Source: Planctomycetaceae bacterium (GTDB taxonomy: Bacteria; Planctomycetota; Phycisphaerae; Phycisphaerales; UBA1924). Taken from it: a stretch of 63,690 nucleotides of DNA. Below, piece after piece: positions 10,048-18,528 of the stretch (the first letter of the stretch is position 1; every line of letters starts with the position of its first letter). The position numbers were made by a program, and so were the translations under genes. The notes below the pieces were generated by a model that ran no database searches, was not told the origin of the DNA, and worked only from the letters and a program-made list of their open reading frames with translations. The stretch is taken from positions 1-63,690 of the forward strand of contig JAIYDA010000124.1 in the NCBI GenBank assembly GCA_027487735.1. Reading direction: 5' to 3'.

Positions 10048-10220
10048 GCGGCTTTCCGCCCGATGCGCGAAGCGCAAAGAAGTCCCGCGTCGGTCGCACC
10101 AAACCACCACCCCGCCGGACAGGCGAAACGAGTTGACCGCCACAAGCGAAGAGAACGCGACACAACGCGAAGCAGCACGACCGGCGTTACGATTGCCCAA
10201 ACGCAGAAACGAGCAAACCC

Positions 10221-11078
10221 ATGCAGCACGATCACCCAGCCTCAGCACCCAACCACGCAAGCATGCCGAGCGCGACGACTCCGTTCTCCGTCGAGAGCGA
10301 CGCCGCAGCCGTCACGCGTCGCGGCGCGCTCGCAGCCTTGGTGGGCGGGGGCGTTGCGCTCCACGCTCTCAGCGCGGCTCACGCGCAGCCCGCGATGCCT
10401 CCCCTGCGGCCCCTGAGCGGGCCCAAGGAAGTGACGCTCGATCTGGGCGGCTGGGACGACAGCAAGGGCGAGTTCGTGCTGCCCAAGCTGCCCTACGACG
10501 CCAAGGCTCTCGAGCCCCATATCGATGCCCAGACGATGGAGCTGCACCACGGGCGGCATCACAACAACTACGTCACGAACGCCAATCGCGCCCTGCGCAT
10601 GCTCGCAGACATCCGCGAAGGGGGCGACGCCGGTCTCGTGCGCCACTGGGCCCGCGAGCTGAGCTTCAACCTGGGCGGACACATCAACCACAGCCTGTTC
10701 TGGAAGATGCTCGCCCCCGCTGGCAAGGGCGGCGGCGGCAAGCCCGAGGGCGCGCTCGCGACCGCCATCGACCGCGACTTTGGCAGCTACGAAAAGTTCG
10801 TCGCGCACTTCAAGGCCAACGCCGTGCAGGTGGAGAGCAACGGCTGGGGCTGGCTGCTGCTCGAGCCCATGAGCCGCAAGCTCATGATCGTGCAGATGAG
10901 CAGCCAGCAAGACCGCTGGCTGACCGGCGCGGTGCCCATCCTGGGCATCGACGTCTGGGAGCATGCCTACTACCTCAAGTATCAGAACAAGCGCAGCGAC
11001 TACGTCGATGCCTGCATGAACATCATCAACTGGGAGTTCTGCGGCAAGCTGTTCGACTCTGCCCTTCGCACCGACTAA
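10221..11078 (+). CDS. Fe/Mn superoxide dismutase, exported
   Basis: A 285-aa superoxide dismutase of the Fe/Mn family. Metal ligands are visible as MELHHGRHHNNYV (first two His segments), HINHSLFW (second His) and DVWEHAYYLKYQNKR (Asp and His). It is about 80 residues longer than cytoplasmic enzymes. After a polar N-terminus it has VTRRGALAALVGGG...AHAQ, a twin-arginine-like signal ending in an AHA cleavage site near residue 56, so it is probably exported folded with its metal through the Tat system and detoxifies superoxide outside the cytoplasm. A short-spaced metallopeptidase gene follows (33 bases). Fe versus Mn cannot be decided by eye. Confidence 0.9.
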   Translation: MQHDHPASAPNHASMPSATTPFSVESDAAAVTRRGALAALVGGGVALHALSAAHAQPAMPPLRPLSGPKEVTLDLGGWDDSKGEFVLPKLPYDAKALEPHIDAQTMELHHGRHHNNYVTNANRALRMLADIREGGDAGLVRHWARELSFNLGGHINHSLFWKMLAPAGKGGGGKPEGALATAIDRDFGSYEKFVAHFKANAVQVESNGWGWLLLEPMSRKLMIVQMSSQQDRWLTGAVPILGIDVWEHAYYLKYQNKRSDYVDACMNIINWEFCGKLFDSALRTD

Positions 11079-11111
11079 CCCTCGCGACTCCTCTGCGGAC
11101 ACCACCCCTGC

Positions 11112-11558
11112 GTGGCTCTCTCCCAAGCCCAGCGTGCCGCCTTCGACGCGCTCCTCGACGAGGTGCTCGCATCCCTGCCGCAGCGTTGGAAGCACGTGCT
11201 CGAAGAGGTCCGCATCGTCGTCGACGACCTGCCCAGCAAAGCCGTGCTCGATAGCCTGGGCATGCACGAGGATGAAGCCGAGGAGCTCTGCGGCCTGCAC
11301 ACAGGCGTGCCCCGCACCGAGCGAGGCCTGGACGAAGGCCTCGACTTGGACGGTCTTAGCTTCGCGAGCGAGATCGAGCTCTACCGCCAGGGCATCATTC
11401 TCGAAGCGGGCGGGTGGGACATCACCGCAGGCTCGCCCCAACCGGACCACGCCCAGCGCGAAGCCGTGCGCGAGCAGATTCGCATCACCCTGCTGCACGA
11501 GCTGGGCCACGAGCTCGGTCTCGATGAGGACGACCTGGGCCGCCTGGGCTACGACTAA
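11112..11558 (+). CDS. Metallopeptidase family protein (HExxH, short form)
   Basis: A 148-aa protein with a GTG start at 11112. The C-terminus carries HELGHELGLDEDDLGRLGY, a zincin-type HExxH site in the arrangement of the small, uncharacterised bacterial metallopeptidase family (formerly DUF1025). The N-terminal half contains VRIVVDDLPSKAV and ELYRQGIILEA, also typical. There is no signal peptide, so it is probably cytoplasmic; the substrate is unknown. Its position 33 bases after the superoxide dismutase and 42 bases before the MoxR ATPase suggests one transcript. Confidence 0.8.
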   Translation: MALSQAQRAAFDALLDEVLASLPQRWKHVLEEVRIVVDDLPSKAVLDSLGMHEDEAEELCGLHTGVPRTERGLDEGLDLDGLSFASEIELYRQGIILEAGGWDITAGSPQPDHAQREAVREQIRITLLHELGHELGLDEDDLGRLGYD

Positions 11559-11600
11559 CCACCCGCATAGCCCACGACGCTCGCGCGATATAGTCGCCCC

Positions 11601-12590
11601 GTGACACCAGCCGACACCGCATCCACCAACGGCTTGCCCCGCGAGTCCGCCATCCAGGCAACCGACTCGCAGCGAGCCATCGCGCTGCTGAAGGACAACA
11701 TCGCCAAGGTGCTCCTGGGGCACGACGACGCGATCGACCGCCTGCTCTGCTGCCTCCTCGCCCGCGGGCACGTGCTCATCGAGGACGTGCCAGGCGTGGG
11801 CAAGACCGTCCTTGCCACCAGCGTCGCACGAAGCCTCGACTGCACCTTCTCTCGCATGCAGCTCACGCCCGACACGCTGCCGGGAGACGTGCTGGGCGTG
11901 AGCGTCTACGACAAAAACTCGGGCGATTTCATCTACAAGCAAGGCCCCATCTTCGCCAACATCGTCCTCGCCGACGAGATCAACCGCACCCCTCCCCGCA
12001 CCCAGAGCGCGCTCCTCGAAGCCATGGCCGAGGGCACCGTGAGCGAAGGTGGGCGGGGCTATGCCCTGCCCAGGCCCTTCCTCCTCCTCGCGACGCAGAA
12101 CCCCTACGAGTTCGATGGCACCTACCCCCTGCCAGAGAACCAGCTCGACCGCTTCCTCATGCGCATGAGCATTGGCTATCCGCAGCCCGCCGACGAGGCC
12201 CGCGTGCTCAGCCTCCGCCCAGGCACGCGAGCCCTTGGTGAGCTTCGCCCCGTGCTCAGCGCGGTCCAGCTCGTCGCGCTGCAAGATGCCGTCGACAACG
12301 TGCACGCCAGCCCCGCCGTGGTCCAATACATCGTGCAGATCGCCAACGCCAGCCGCAAGCACGAGGCGCTGGTGCACGGCATCAGCCCCCGCGGCAGCCT
12401 CGCGCTCGCGCAGGCAAGCCGAGCCCGCGCGCTCATGCAAGGGCGAGCCTTCATCACGCCCGAGGATGTGCTCGCGGTGCTCGAGCCCGTGTGCAGCCAC
12501 CGCATCATCGCCCGCGGCGCGGTGCCGGGCAGCAATGCAACGGTCACCGCCCTGCGTGAGATCGTGGGCAGCGTGCCAACGCCCGCATAG
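11601..12590 (+). CDS. MoxR-family AAA+ ATPase
   Basis: A 329-aa AAA+ protein with a GTG start at 11601. The Walker A loop is VPGVGKT, Walker B is VLADEINR and sensor 1 is LATQNP; the ENQLDRFLMR and SPRGSLALAQA segments are characteristic of MoxR proteins. MoxR ATPases act as chaperones in maturation or activation of complexes, usually beside DUF58 and transglutaminase genes. In this genome the DUF58/transglutaminase pair lies 25 kb away (35.6-39.2 kb), so this MoxR is either separated from its partners or serves another complex. It is followed after 128 bases by a membrane protein gene. Confidence 0.9.
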   Translation: MTPADTASTNGLPRESAIQATDSQRAIALLKDNIAKVLLGHDDAIDRLLCCLLARGHVLIEDVPGVGKTVLATSVARSLDCTFSRMQLTPDTLPGDVLGVSVYDKNSGDFIYKQGPIFANIVLADEINRTPPRTQSALLEAMAEGTVSEGGRGYALPRPFLLLATQNPYEFDGTYPLPENQLDRFLMRMSIGYPQPADEARVLSLRPGTRALGELRPVLSAVQLVALQDAVDNVHASPAVVQYIVQIANASRKHEALVHGISPRGSLALAQASRARALMQGRAFITPEDVLAVLEPVCSHRIIARGAVPGSNATVTALREIVGSVPTPA

Positions 12591-12718
12591 GCTCGCGCGA
12601 GCCCCAGCCGTGAAGCAGGACGCAAGCCCGTCCGCAACAACCGCAGAAACCGCGATCACCAGAAGATCAAAAGCCCAGCAGCAAACTCCCAAGCGCAGAA
12701 CGTCCGAAATAGAACCTC

Positions 12719-13399
12719 ATGAGCGAAGAGATCCAACTCGCACCCGACGATGGGCCATCACCCAAGCGCATCGCCAAGCCCGCTGAGCCACCGCTCAGCG
12801 CCGAGCAAGCCCGCAAACTGCTCGATGAGGCCGAGGCCCGCGAGCGTGCCGAAGCCGCGCACATCGAGCATGAAGAGGGCTCGCTCGATGGCAAAGGCCC
12901 CGAGGCTCCCCTCGTGCCGCCCGACCTCACGCAGTGGCGCGTCGTCGCGGGCGTGGGCGGTGCACTCACGCTCGCCGCGATGATCGTCGCCTTCGTGCGT
13001 GCCCCCTACGCGGCCCTCGTCGAGGCCCTCGTCGCGGGCTACAGCGTTGCATTGCACGCGGGCCTCGCGCTCGCCGCCCTCTACTTCCAGTCTCGCCTCG
13101 AGCAGCGACCCATGGGCAACTGGCGCGAGGCACTCGCGCGGTTCTTCTGCGCCCTCGGCGCGTTCGCCCTCCTCCTCCGCATCGGCTGGATCGGCGGAGC
13201 AACCGAGAGCACCCGGTGGTGGTCGCTCGCCATCGGCGCCCTCATCGGCGGCGCGGCCTTCTTTGGCCTGGTCATGCTGCTGCTGCGCTGGCCTGCGCGG
13301 CGCGTCGCAATGGTCGCTGGCATTCAGTTGCTCATCGTCGTTGCGCTCACCGTTCACCACTGGCTGCGAGACATGGTCGAGCAAGCTGCGACGCCCTGA
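12719..13399 (+). CDS. Hypothetical membrane protein
   Basis: A 226-aa protein with ATG 12719. Residues 1-75 are hydrophilic, strongly charged and probably helical (SAEQARKLLDEAEARERAEAA). Residues about 80-220 contain four or five hydrophobic segments, for example VVAGVGGALTLAAMIVAF and FGLVMLLLRW. No family is recognised. A cytoplasmic coiled-coil-like N-terminus on an inner-membrane bundle is the simplest reading. It follows the MoxR gene on the same strand and is convergent with the rfbD-like gene, whose stop is only 13 bases away. Confidence 0.65.
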   Translation: MSEEIQLAPDDGPSPKRIAKPAEPPLSAEQARKLLDEAEARERAEAAHIEHEEGSLDGKGPEAPLVPPDLTQWRVVAGVGGALTLAAMIVAFVRAPYAALVEALVAGYSVALHAGLALAALYFQSRLEQRPMGNWREALARFFCALGAFALLLRIGWIGGATESTRWWSLAIGALIGGAAFFGLVMLLLRWPARRVAMVAGIQLLIVVALTVHHWLRDMVEQAATP

Positions 13400-13412
13400 T
13401 CGCTCTCTCCGC

Positions 13413-14339
13413 CTACGCCATCCGCGGCATCACATCTGCCAGATGCTGCCGCCAATCCGCTGGCTGCCCCAGCAGCGCAGCCGTCGCGGAGATGTCGAGC
13501 ACGCTATACGCCGGTCGCTTCGCAGGCCTCGGAAACTCGTCGCTGCTGCAAGGCAGCACCTCGCACGCTGGCTTGCCGCTGGCGCGCACGATGCGTGCGA
13601 TCTCGGTCGCAAACGCATGCCAAGTGCACTCCCCGCCGTCGGTCGCGTGCCACACGCCCCGCGCGCCGTGGCTCAGCAGCCGCATCGTGGTGTGTGCCAG
13701 GTGCTCAGCGCTCGTGGGCCGCCCACGCTGATCGTCCACCACCTTCAGGCTGGGCTTGGTCTGCACCAACCCCGCGATGGTCTTCACAAAGTTCTTGCCC
13801 CACGGGGCATACAGCCAACTCGTGCGAATGTGCAGCCACCCGCCGCTGCTGCCATCCGCCGCCGCCGCAAGCAGCGCACGCTCGCCCACCGCTTTGCTGC
13901 GCCCATAGGCATTGAGCGGCTGCAAGGGCTCATCAATCGCGTAAGGCTTGCTCGCCTCACCACGAAAGACATAGTCCGTGCCATAGTTCACCAGCACCGC
14001 GCCACGCTCGCGCGCAAGCCCCAGCAGGTGCGTCATCGCCGTGCCATTCACGCTCGTGGCTTTGTCCTCGTGCTGCTCCGCGCCGTCCACGTCTGTCCAC
14101 GCCGCGCAGTTGATGATCGCGGCGCACGCGGGCAGCCTGGCCCCAAAGCTTCGCACGCTTTCCCCGCTCGCGATGTCAAGGTCAGTGAGGCTGGGCCGAA
14201 TGACGGGCCGCTCCATCGCCCGCAGCAACCGCCCAAACGCCGTGCCCAGCATCCCATCGCTCCCAATCAGCAGGATGGGTGCCGTCGGCGGCAAGCGGTG
14301 CGTCGTGATGCCATGCGGTGTCGGAGCGTGCGTCGTCAT
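13413..14339 (-). CDS. RfbD-like dTDP-4-dehydrorhamnose reductase / SDR sugar-nucleotide reductase
   Basis: A 308-aa extended short-chain dehydrogenase of the RmlD type. The NAD(P)-binding loop is LIGSDGMLG, the substrate strand reads IINCAAWTDVDGAE, the catalytic segment is NYGTDYVFRG with YGRSKAVGE (YxxxK) downstream, and the C-terminal RPAYSVLD is a family marker. RmlD reduces dTDP-4-dehydrorhamnose to dTDP-L-rhamnose; related enzymes reduce other nucleotide sugars. The other dTDP-rhamnose genes (rmlA, B, C) are not in the window, so rhamnose as product is an inference. ATG 14339 is chosen; the open frame continues upstream through a G-rich repeat that is unlikely to be coding. It lies downstream of three glycosyltransferases on the same strand. 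Confidence 0.8.
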   Translation of the reverse strand: MTTHAPTPHGITTHRLPPTAPILLIGSDGMLGTAFGRLLRAMERPVIRPSLTDLDIASGESVRSFGARLPACAAIINCAAWTDVDGAEQHEDKATSVNGTAMTHLLGLARERGAVLVNYGTDYVFRGEASKPYAIDEPLQPLNAYGRSKAVGERALLAAAADGSSGGWLHIRTSWLYAPWGKNFVKTIAGLVQTKPSLKVVDDQRGRPTSAEHLAHTTMRLLSHGARGVWHATDGGECTWHAFATEIARIVRASGKPACEVLPCSSDEFPRPAKRPAYSVLDISATAALLGQPADWRQHLADVMPRMA

Positions 14340-14397
14340 TCGCGCCGAGCGTAGCCATCCCGATTCCCATTTCACCAAACCCGAGCAAGCCGATCGA

Positions 14398-14467
14398 CCC
14401 GCTCCCCAACTCCCCCACACACCCCTGTCCCTTCCCGCTCCCCGTTCCCCGCTCCCCGTTCCCGCTA
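14398..14467. repeat. C-rich/G-rich degenerate tandem repeat
   Basis: On the plus strand, CCCGCTCCCCGTTCCCCGCTCCCCGTTCCCGCT and similar units; on the minus (transcribed) strand, repeated GGGGAACGGGGAGC. It fills the spacer between the glycosyltransferase stop (14465) and the reductase start. Runs of four G at short spacing could form a G-quadruplex in the mRNA. Confidence 0.75.
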
Positions 14468-15643
14468 TCTCCCCACCACCCCCCTCAACAGCCCATCCAG
14501 CCGCTTCGACGTCGCCTCGATCGTGAGCGACGCCTGAAAATCCTTCCACGCTTGCCGACTGATCACATCGCGCTGCGCGGGCGTCGTCAGCAGCGCAAGT
14601 ACCGCCTCGCTGATCTCCTGAGGCGTGCTGCACAGCAGCCCGTTCTGCCCATGCCGAAAGAAGTGGGGGTTCTCGTGCAGATTGCTCGCAATCGTGGGCA
14701 CACCCGCAGACAAGTACGCGAGCACCTTCCCAAAGCTCTTCCCCTCCGCAAACTTGCTCGCGGGCGACAGCACGTGCAGCCCCGCAGCACACTCCCGCAG
14801 GCTGTCGATGAACTGGTCATACGCCAGGAAAGGCATCGTCTGCACCTGCACGCCCCGCTCGGGCAATCTGCCGAAGTAGTCCTTGGCTTCCTGCGCATCC
14901 TCCACGCCATACAGCCGCAGCGTAAACACCGTGCGCTGCGAGATCGCCTCCAGCGCCTCGAGCACGATCGCCGCCTCTTTCTTGTACTTCATCGGGCTCA
15001 TCTGCGCCCACGTAATGATGGGTCCGCGCCGCGAGGGGGGCGAGGGTTCTGCCAGCCCATCCGCGGGCGTGCCCGTCCACAACACCTGCGTGTTCGGGCA
15101 GTGCTGCGAGCACCACGCCGCGACGTTGTGGCTCCCCGCCGTCACCAGGCTCGCCGCCTTGCACAACGCCTCACACTGCACCATTCCCTGCGGGTGCACG
15201 TAGTCGGCATCGTCAAGATCAAACACGATGCGCGTGCCCGCCGCGATCGCGTCCTGATAGAAGTGCGGATAGTGCGTGGGCAAGCGCCCCTTCTGAAACA
15301 GCAGCACGTCGGGCTTCTCTTGCCGCAAGATGCGCTGGCGCTGGCTGACTTCCAGGTGCTTGCTCACCAGCACCACGCGCCACCCCATGCTCCGCAGGGC
15401 CGGCGCCATCGCAAATGCCCGCAGCCTGCTGCTGCCCTCCCAGCGATCCATGCTCGCAAAGATCACCACGCGCGGTGTTGTCGCGCTCCGCCGCTGCACC
15501 AGCCGCTGCCACTGCACGCCAAGCTCGCGCACGCGGTGCCCCACCCAAGGCACGCTGCCAAAGGGCGGCGAAGCCGGCGGAGAGGTCAGCCGAGAAGAAG
15601 GTGTGGGCGCGCTCGAATCCACGGGCGCGACGATATGCGTCAA
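14465..15643 (-). CDS. Glycosyltransferase (GT4-like, GT-B fold)
   Basis: A 392-aa glycosyltransferase. After a proline/serine-rich N-terminus (about 50 residues) it shows ASMDRWEGSSRLRAFAM, a Rossmann-like VLLFQKGR and FDLDDADY segment, and the C-terminal donor-binding motif FAEGKSFGKVLAYLSAGVPTI...NLHENPHFF. This is the retaining GT-B signature (E-x7-E type) that binds a nucleotide-sugar. It probably adds a sugar to a cell-surface polysaccharide or lipid-linked intermediate. It is only distantly related to the two tandem paralogues upstream. Donor and acceptor are unknown. Confidence 0.8.
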   Translation of the reverse strand: MTHIVAPVDSSAPTPSSRLTSPPASPPFGSVPWVGHRVRELGVQWQRLVQRRSATTPRVVIFASMDRWEGSSRLRAFAMAPALRSMGWRVVLVSKHLEVSQRQRILRQEKPDVLLFQKGRLPTHYPHFYQDAIAAGTRIVFDLDDADYVHPQGMVQCEALCKAASLVTAGSHNVAAWCSQHCPNTQVLWTGTPADGLAEPSPPSRRGPIITWAQMSPMKYKKEAAIVLEALEAISQRTVFTLRLYGVEDAQEAKDYFGRLPERGVQVQTMPFLAYDQFIDSLRECAAGLHVLSPASKFAEGKSFGKVLAYLSAGVPTIASNLHENPHFFRHGQNGLLCSTPQEISEAVLALLTTPAQRDVISRQAWKDFQASLTIEATSKRLDGLLRGVVGR

Positions 15644-15690
15644 AGCCGCGAACGCGCAGGTGCGAAGTCGTGCTGACTTGCCGCTCGGCG

Positions 15691-16905
15691 TTAGCGAGCC
15701 GCCAAGGCCGCAAACCGCGACGGGATGGGCGCCGCAACTCGGCTCAGCGAGCGGGCGTACATCCGCTCAAAGCGGGGCACCGTCGCCGAGTCGTCAAACG
15801 TGCTCATGCCCCACACGCGCCCCGCCTCGCTGGTGCGGGCCAGCGCGGGCAGGTCGGCAAGCTGCTGCGTCACGCTGATAGCGATCTGCGCGGGCAGGTT
15901 GTCACCCTCCACGATGCTCGCCGCGCCGCTCGACGCAAGCTCTTGCCAGATGTCCACGCCCTTGGTCGTAATGACGGGCGTGCGGCAGCACAGGCTCTCG
16001 AGCAGCACGATGCCGAAGTTCTCCTGGCTTGTGGGCAGCACAAACAGGTTGCACGCCTCATACAGGCTCGTGCGAAGCTCGCCCCGCACCATGCCCACAA
16101 AGTGCGTGCTCTTCGCCACGCCCTGCTCCGCAGCCAGCGTCTTCAGGCTCTCGACATAGCTCGCCTCGCCCGGGCCAGCGATCGCCAGGTTGTGGCGCAC
16201 GCCGCGATCGTGCAGCAGCTTGCTCGCGCGAATCAGGTGCTCTACGCCCTTCTTGGGGTGCACGCGGCTGAGGAACAGCAGCGTGGGCGTCTGCTCATCG
16301 CGCAGGAATGCAAACGTCTCGCGAGCAAGCCCCGCGCCGGGCAGCGTCTTGTACGGCTCAAGGTCGACGATGTAGGGCACCACCGTGCCCGTGCCACGCG
16401 CAAACCACTTGCGGCTCTGCTCCAGCTCAGCCTGCGCCGTGGTGTGCACGAACGCCGCCCGCTCGAGCATCGTGCGTGCGCCAAGGGCCATGTACGCGGT
16501 CTTCTTGCGAGCGCTCTGCGCCATCGACCAGTCGTCGAGCATGCCGTGCGAGCTGATGACATAGGGCACGCCCATCGCGCGCGCAGCAGCCGCAAGTTGC
16601 AGGTTGGGGATCGACCAGACGCAGTGCAGGTGCAGCACATCGACGTTGCGAAGGGTTTGCCGCGCCGCACGCATGCCCGCGCTCGAAAGCATCGCGCCAG
16701 GGAACTTCGCGCGATCGAGCACGCGCACCCAGGGCAACCCGGCATAATCGTTTTCCAGCCACTCGCTGGGTGTGTCGGTCGTGTCAGTCGTCATCATCGT
16801 CGACTGATGCCCCGCCTGCGTCATCACGCGCGAGATGTCCATGACAAATCGCGGAACGCCTCCGTCCCTCAGGTTCGTGGAATCCACGTAATGGGCAATG
16901 CGCAT
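15691..16905 (-). CDS. Glycosyltransferase family 4 (tandem copy A)
   Basis: A 404-aa GT-B glycosyltransferase. The N-terminus (MRIAHYVDSTNLRDGGVPRF) carries the acceptor-domain glycine loop. LLFLSRVHPKKGVEHLI is the canonical GT4 strand-loop of the donor domain, and ENFGIVLLESLCCRTPVITT is the conserved E-x7-E nucleotide-sugar site. It aligns along almost its full length with copy B immediately upstream (17131-18327); about half the residues match by eye. It is probably co-transcribed with copy B and the GT at 14.5 kb, in surface polysaccharide synthesis. A 225-base spacer separates it from copy B. Confidence 0.88.
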   Translation of the reverse strand: MRIAHYVDSTNLRDGGVPRFVMDISRVMTQAGHQSTMMTTDTTDTPSEWLENDYAGLPWVRVLDRAKFPGAMLSSAGMRAARQTLRNVDVLHLHCVWSIPNLQLAAAARAMGVPYVISSHGMLDDWSMAQSARKKTAYMALGARTMLERAAFVHTTAQAELEQSRKWFARGTGTVVPYIVDLEPYKTLPGAGLARETFAFLRDEQTPTLLFLSRVHPKKGVEHLIRASKLLHDRGVRHNLAIAGPGEASYVESLKTLAAEQGVAKSTHFVGMVRGELRTSLYEACNLFVLPTSQENFGIVLLESLCCRTPVITTKGVDIWQELASSGAASIVEGDNLPAQIAISVTQQLADLPALARTSEAGRVWGMSTFDDSATVPRFERMYARSLSRVAAPIPSRFAALAAR

Positions 16906-17130
16906 GGCTGTCTCGCTCGCTCTTGGGCTCTATGGGTTGCACGTGCGTCGCATGCGTTCGCGGCGAGGCGGAAACTCGCCAAAGGCAAACACAGTCAAAC
17001 GCGCAGCACGCGCAGACACTCCAGACAGACCCAACATGCATCACGCCAGCGAGAATGCCAGAAAAATGCGCAGAAAAACTTGCGAATCTGCAAGATTGCC
17101 AACAATCGCGAATCAATCAAGAGAAAGTTA

Positions 17131-18327
17131 TCAGACAGTGCCCGCAGGCACCGACCGCCGCGCCGCCGCTTCCTGATACATCCGCTCAAACTGCGGCACC
17201 AGCGTGTCGCGCGAGTAGGTCGCGAGGCCCCAATTGCGAGCTTCTCGGCCCGCTTCACGGAGCGCAACTCTATCTCGCAGAAGCGCTTGCATGCGGGCCG
17301 CCATCTGCTCCGCCACCCCGCGCGTCTCGACGATCGTCGCCGCGTTGCTCTCCAGCAGCTCGCGCCAAATGTCCACGCCCTTGGTCGTCAGCACGGGCGT
17401 TTCGCAGCAGAGGCTTTCGAGCAGCACGATGCCGAAGTTCTCTTGGCTGGTGGGCAGCACAAACAGATCCGCCGCCTGATACAGGCTGGTGCGCACGTCG
17501 CCTCGCACCATGCCGACGAAATGAACACGATCGGCGATGCCGAGCTGTTGCGCAAGGTCTTTCAGGCTCTGGACATACCGCTCATCGCCGGGCCCAGCCA
17601 GCGCGACGCGGTGCGGCACGCCTCGCTCGCCCAGAATCTTGCTCGCGCGCAACAGGTGCTCCACGCCCTTCTTGTAGTGAAGGCGGCTGAGGAACAGGAG
17701 CGTGGGGATAGACGTGTCGGCAATCGCCGGAAACTGCCCGCGGGCGAGTTCAGGTCCGGGAAGATTTGCGTAGGGCGATAGGTCCACGATGTAGGGCACC
17801 GTGAACTGCCTGCCTTGCGGAAACCACTGGTGCGTCTGCTCGGCCTCAGCCCTGGCTGCAGCATGCACGAATGCCGCATCCTCGAGCAGCTTTTTGCCTC
17901 GGAGCGCGAGGTACGCACGCTTGGCGAGGCCATTCTGTTTCATGCTCCAGATGTCGAGCATGCCGTGCGTGCTGATGACGTACGGCAGTCCCACCTGCTG
18001 AGCCGCCTTCGCAAGCTGCGCATTCGCCATCGACCAGACGCAGTGCAGGTGCAACACGTCGTGCTGCTCAAACACCTTGCGAGCGTCGGTCACGGCTTGC
18101 GTGGTCACGAGGGTTTTCTGCAGGCCCGAGCGTTCAATCACCTGCACCCGCGGAAACGCGGAGCCGTCGTGCGGTTGCAGCCAGGCGGGCGGCGTGTCGG
18201 TGGTTTCGGTGGTGAGCAGGGTCACGGCGTGACCGCGCTCGGCCATCACGCCTGCGACATCGAGCACGAAGCGGGGCACACCGCCGTCTTGCAAACTAGT
18301 TGAGTCCACGTAATGGACGATTCGCAT
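17131..18327 (-). CDS. Glycosyltransferase family 4 (tandem copy B)
   Basis: A 398-aa paralogue of copy A. It shares MRI-HYVDST--DGGVPRF at the start, DVLHLHCVWS, a PYVIS-HGMLD-WSM loop, LLFLSRLHYKKGVEHLL, and the donor site ENFGIVLLESLCCETPVLTT. The ATG at 18327 matches the start of copy A exactly; the longer open frame to 18429 has no counterpart there. The shared acceptor-side motif suggests both use similar acceptors, while differences in the last 60 residues could reflect different sugars. It is probably the first gene of the polysaccharide operon running leftwards. Confidence 0.88.
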   Translation of the reverse strand: MRIVHYVDSTSLQDGGVPRFVLDVAGVMAERGHAVTLLTTETTDTPPAWLQPHDGSAFPRVQVIERSGLQKTLVTTQAVTDARKVFEQHDVLHLHCVWSMANAQLAKAAQQVGLPYVISTHGMLDIWSMKQNGLAKRAYLALRGKKLLEDAAFVHAAARAEAEQTHQWFPQGRQFTVPYIVDLSPYANLPGPELARGQFPAIADTSIPTLLFLSRLHYKKGVEHLLRASKILGERGVPHRVALAGPGDERYVQSLKDLAQQLGIADRVHFVGMVRGDVRTSLYQAADLFVLPTSQENFGIVLLESLCCETPVLTTKGVDIWRELLESNAATIVETRGVAEQMAARMQALLRDRVALREAGREARNWGLATYSRDTLVPQFERMYQEAAARRSVPAGTV

Positions 18328-18528
18328 GACGACGCTCGATTCAGACCTCGCGGGGCGGACCCTCTGTGCGGCAGGAACATAGCCTGCCTTCCCAGCAATC
18401 ATCGACCAAGCGCAAGCCGATCTGCCCACACGAATGGGTGGAATTTCGGAATGCTCCGCAGCACTATATCGGCACCTGCGGCGTCAGGCTTGGAAACGGT
18501 TGAAGTTTGTGTCAACTTGAACACCCGC

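Noticed and set aside
10242-12692. 816-codon minus-strand open frame
   Set aside because: It spans three real plus-strand genes (SOD, metallopeptidase, MoxR) in antisense and shows no domain.
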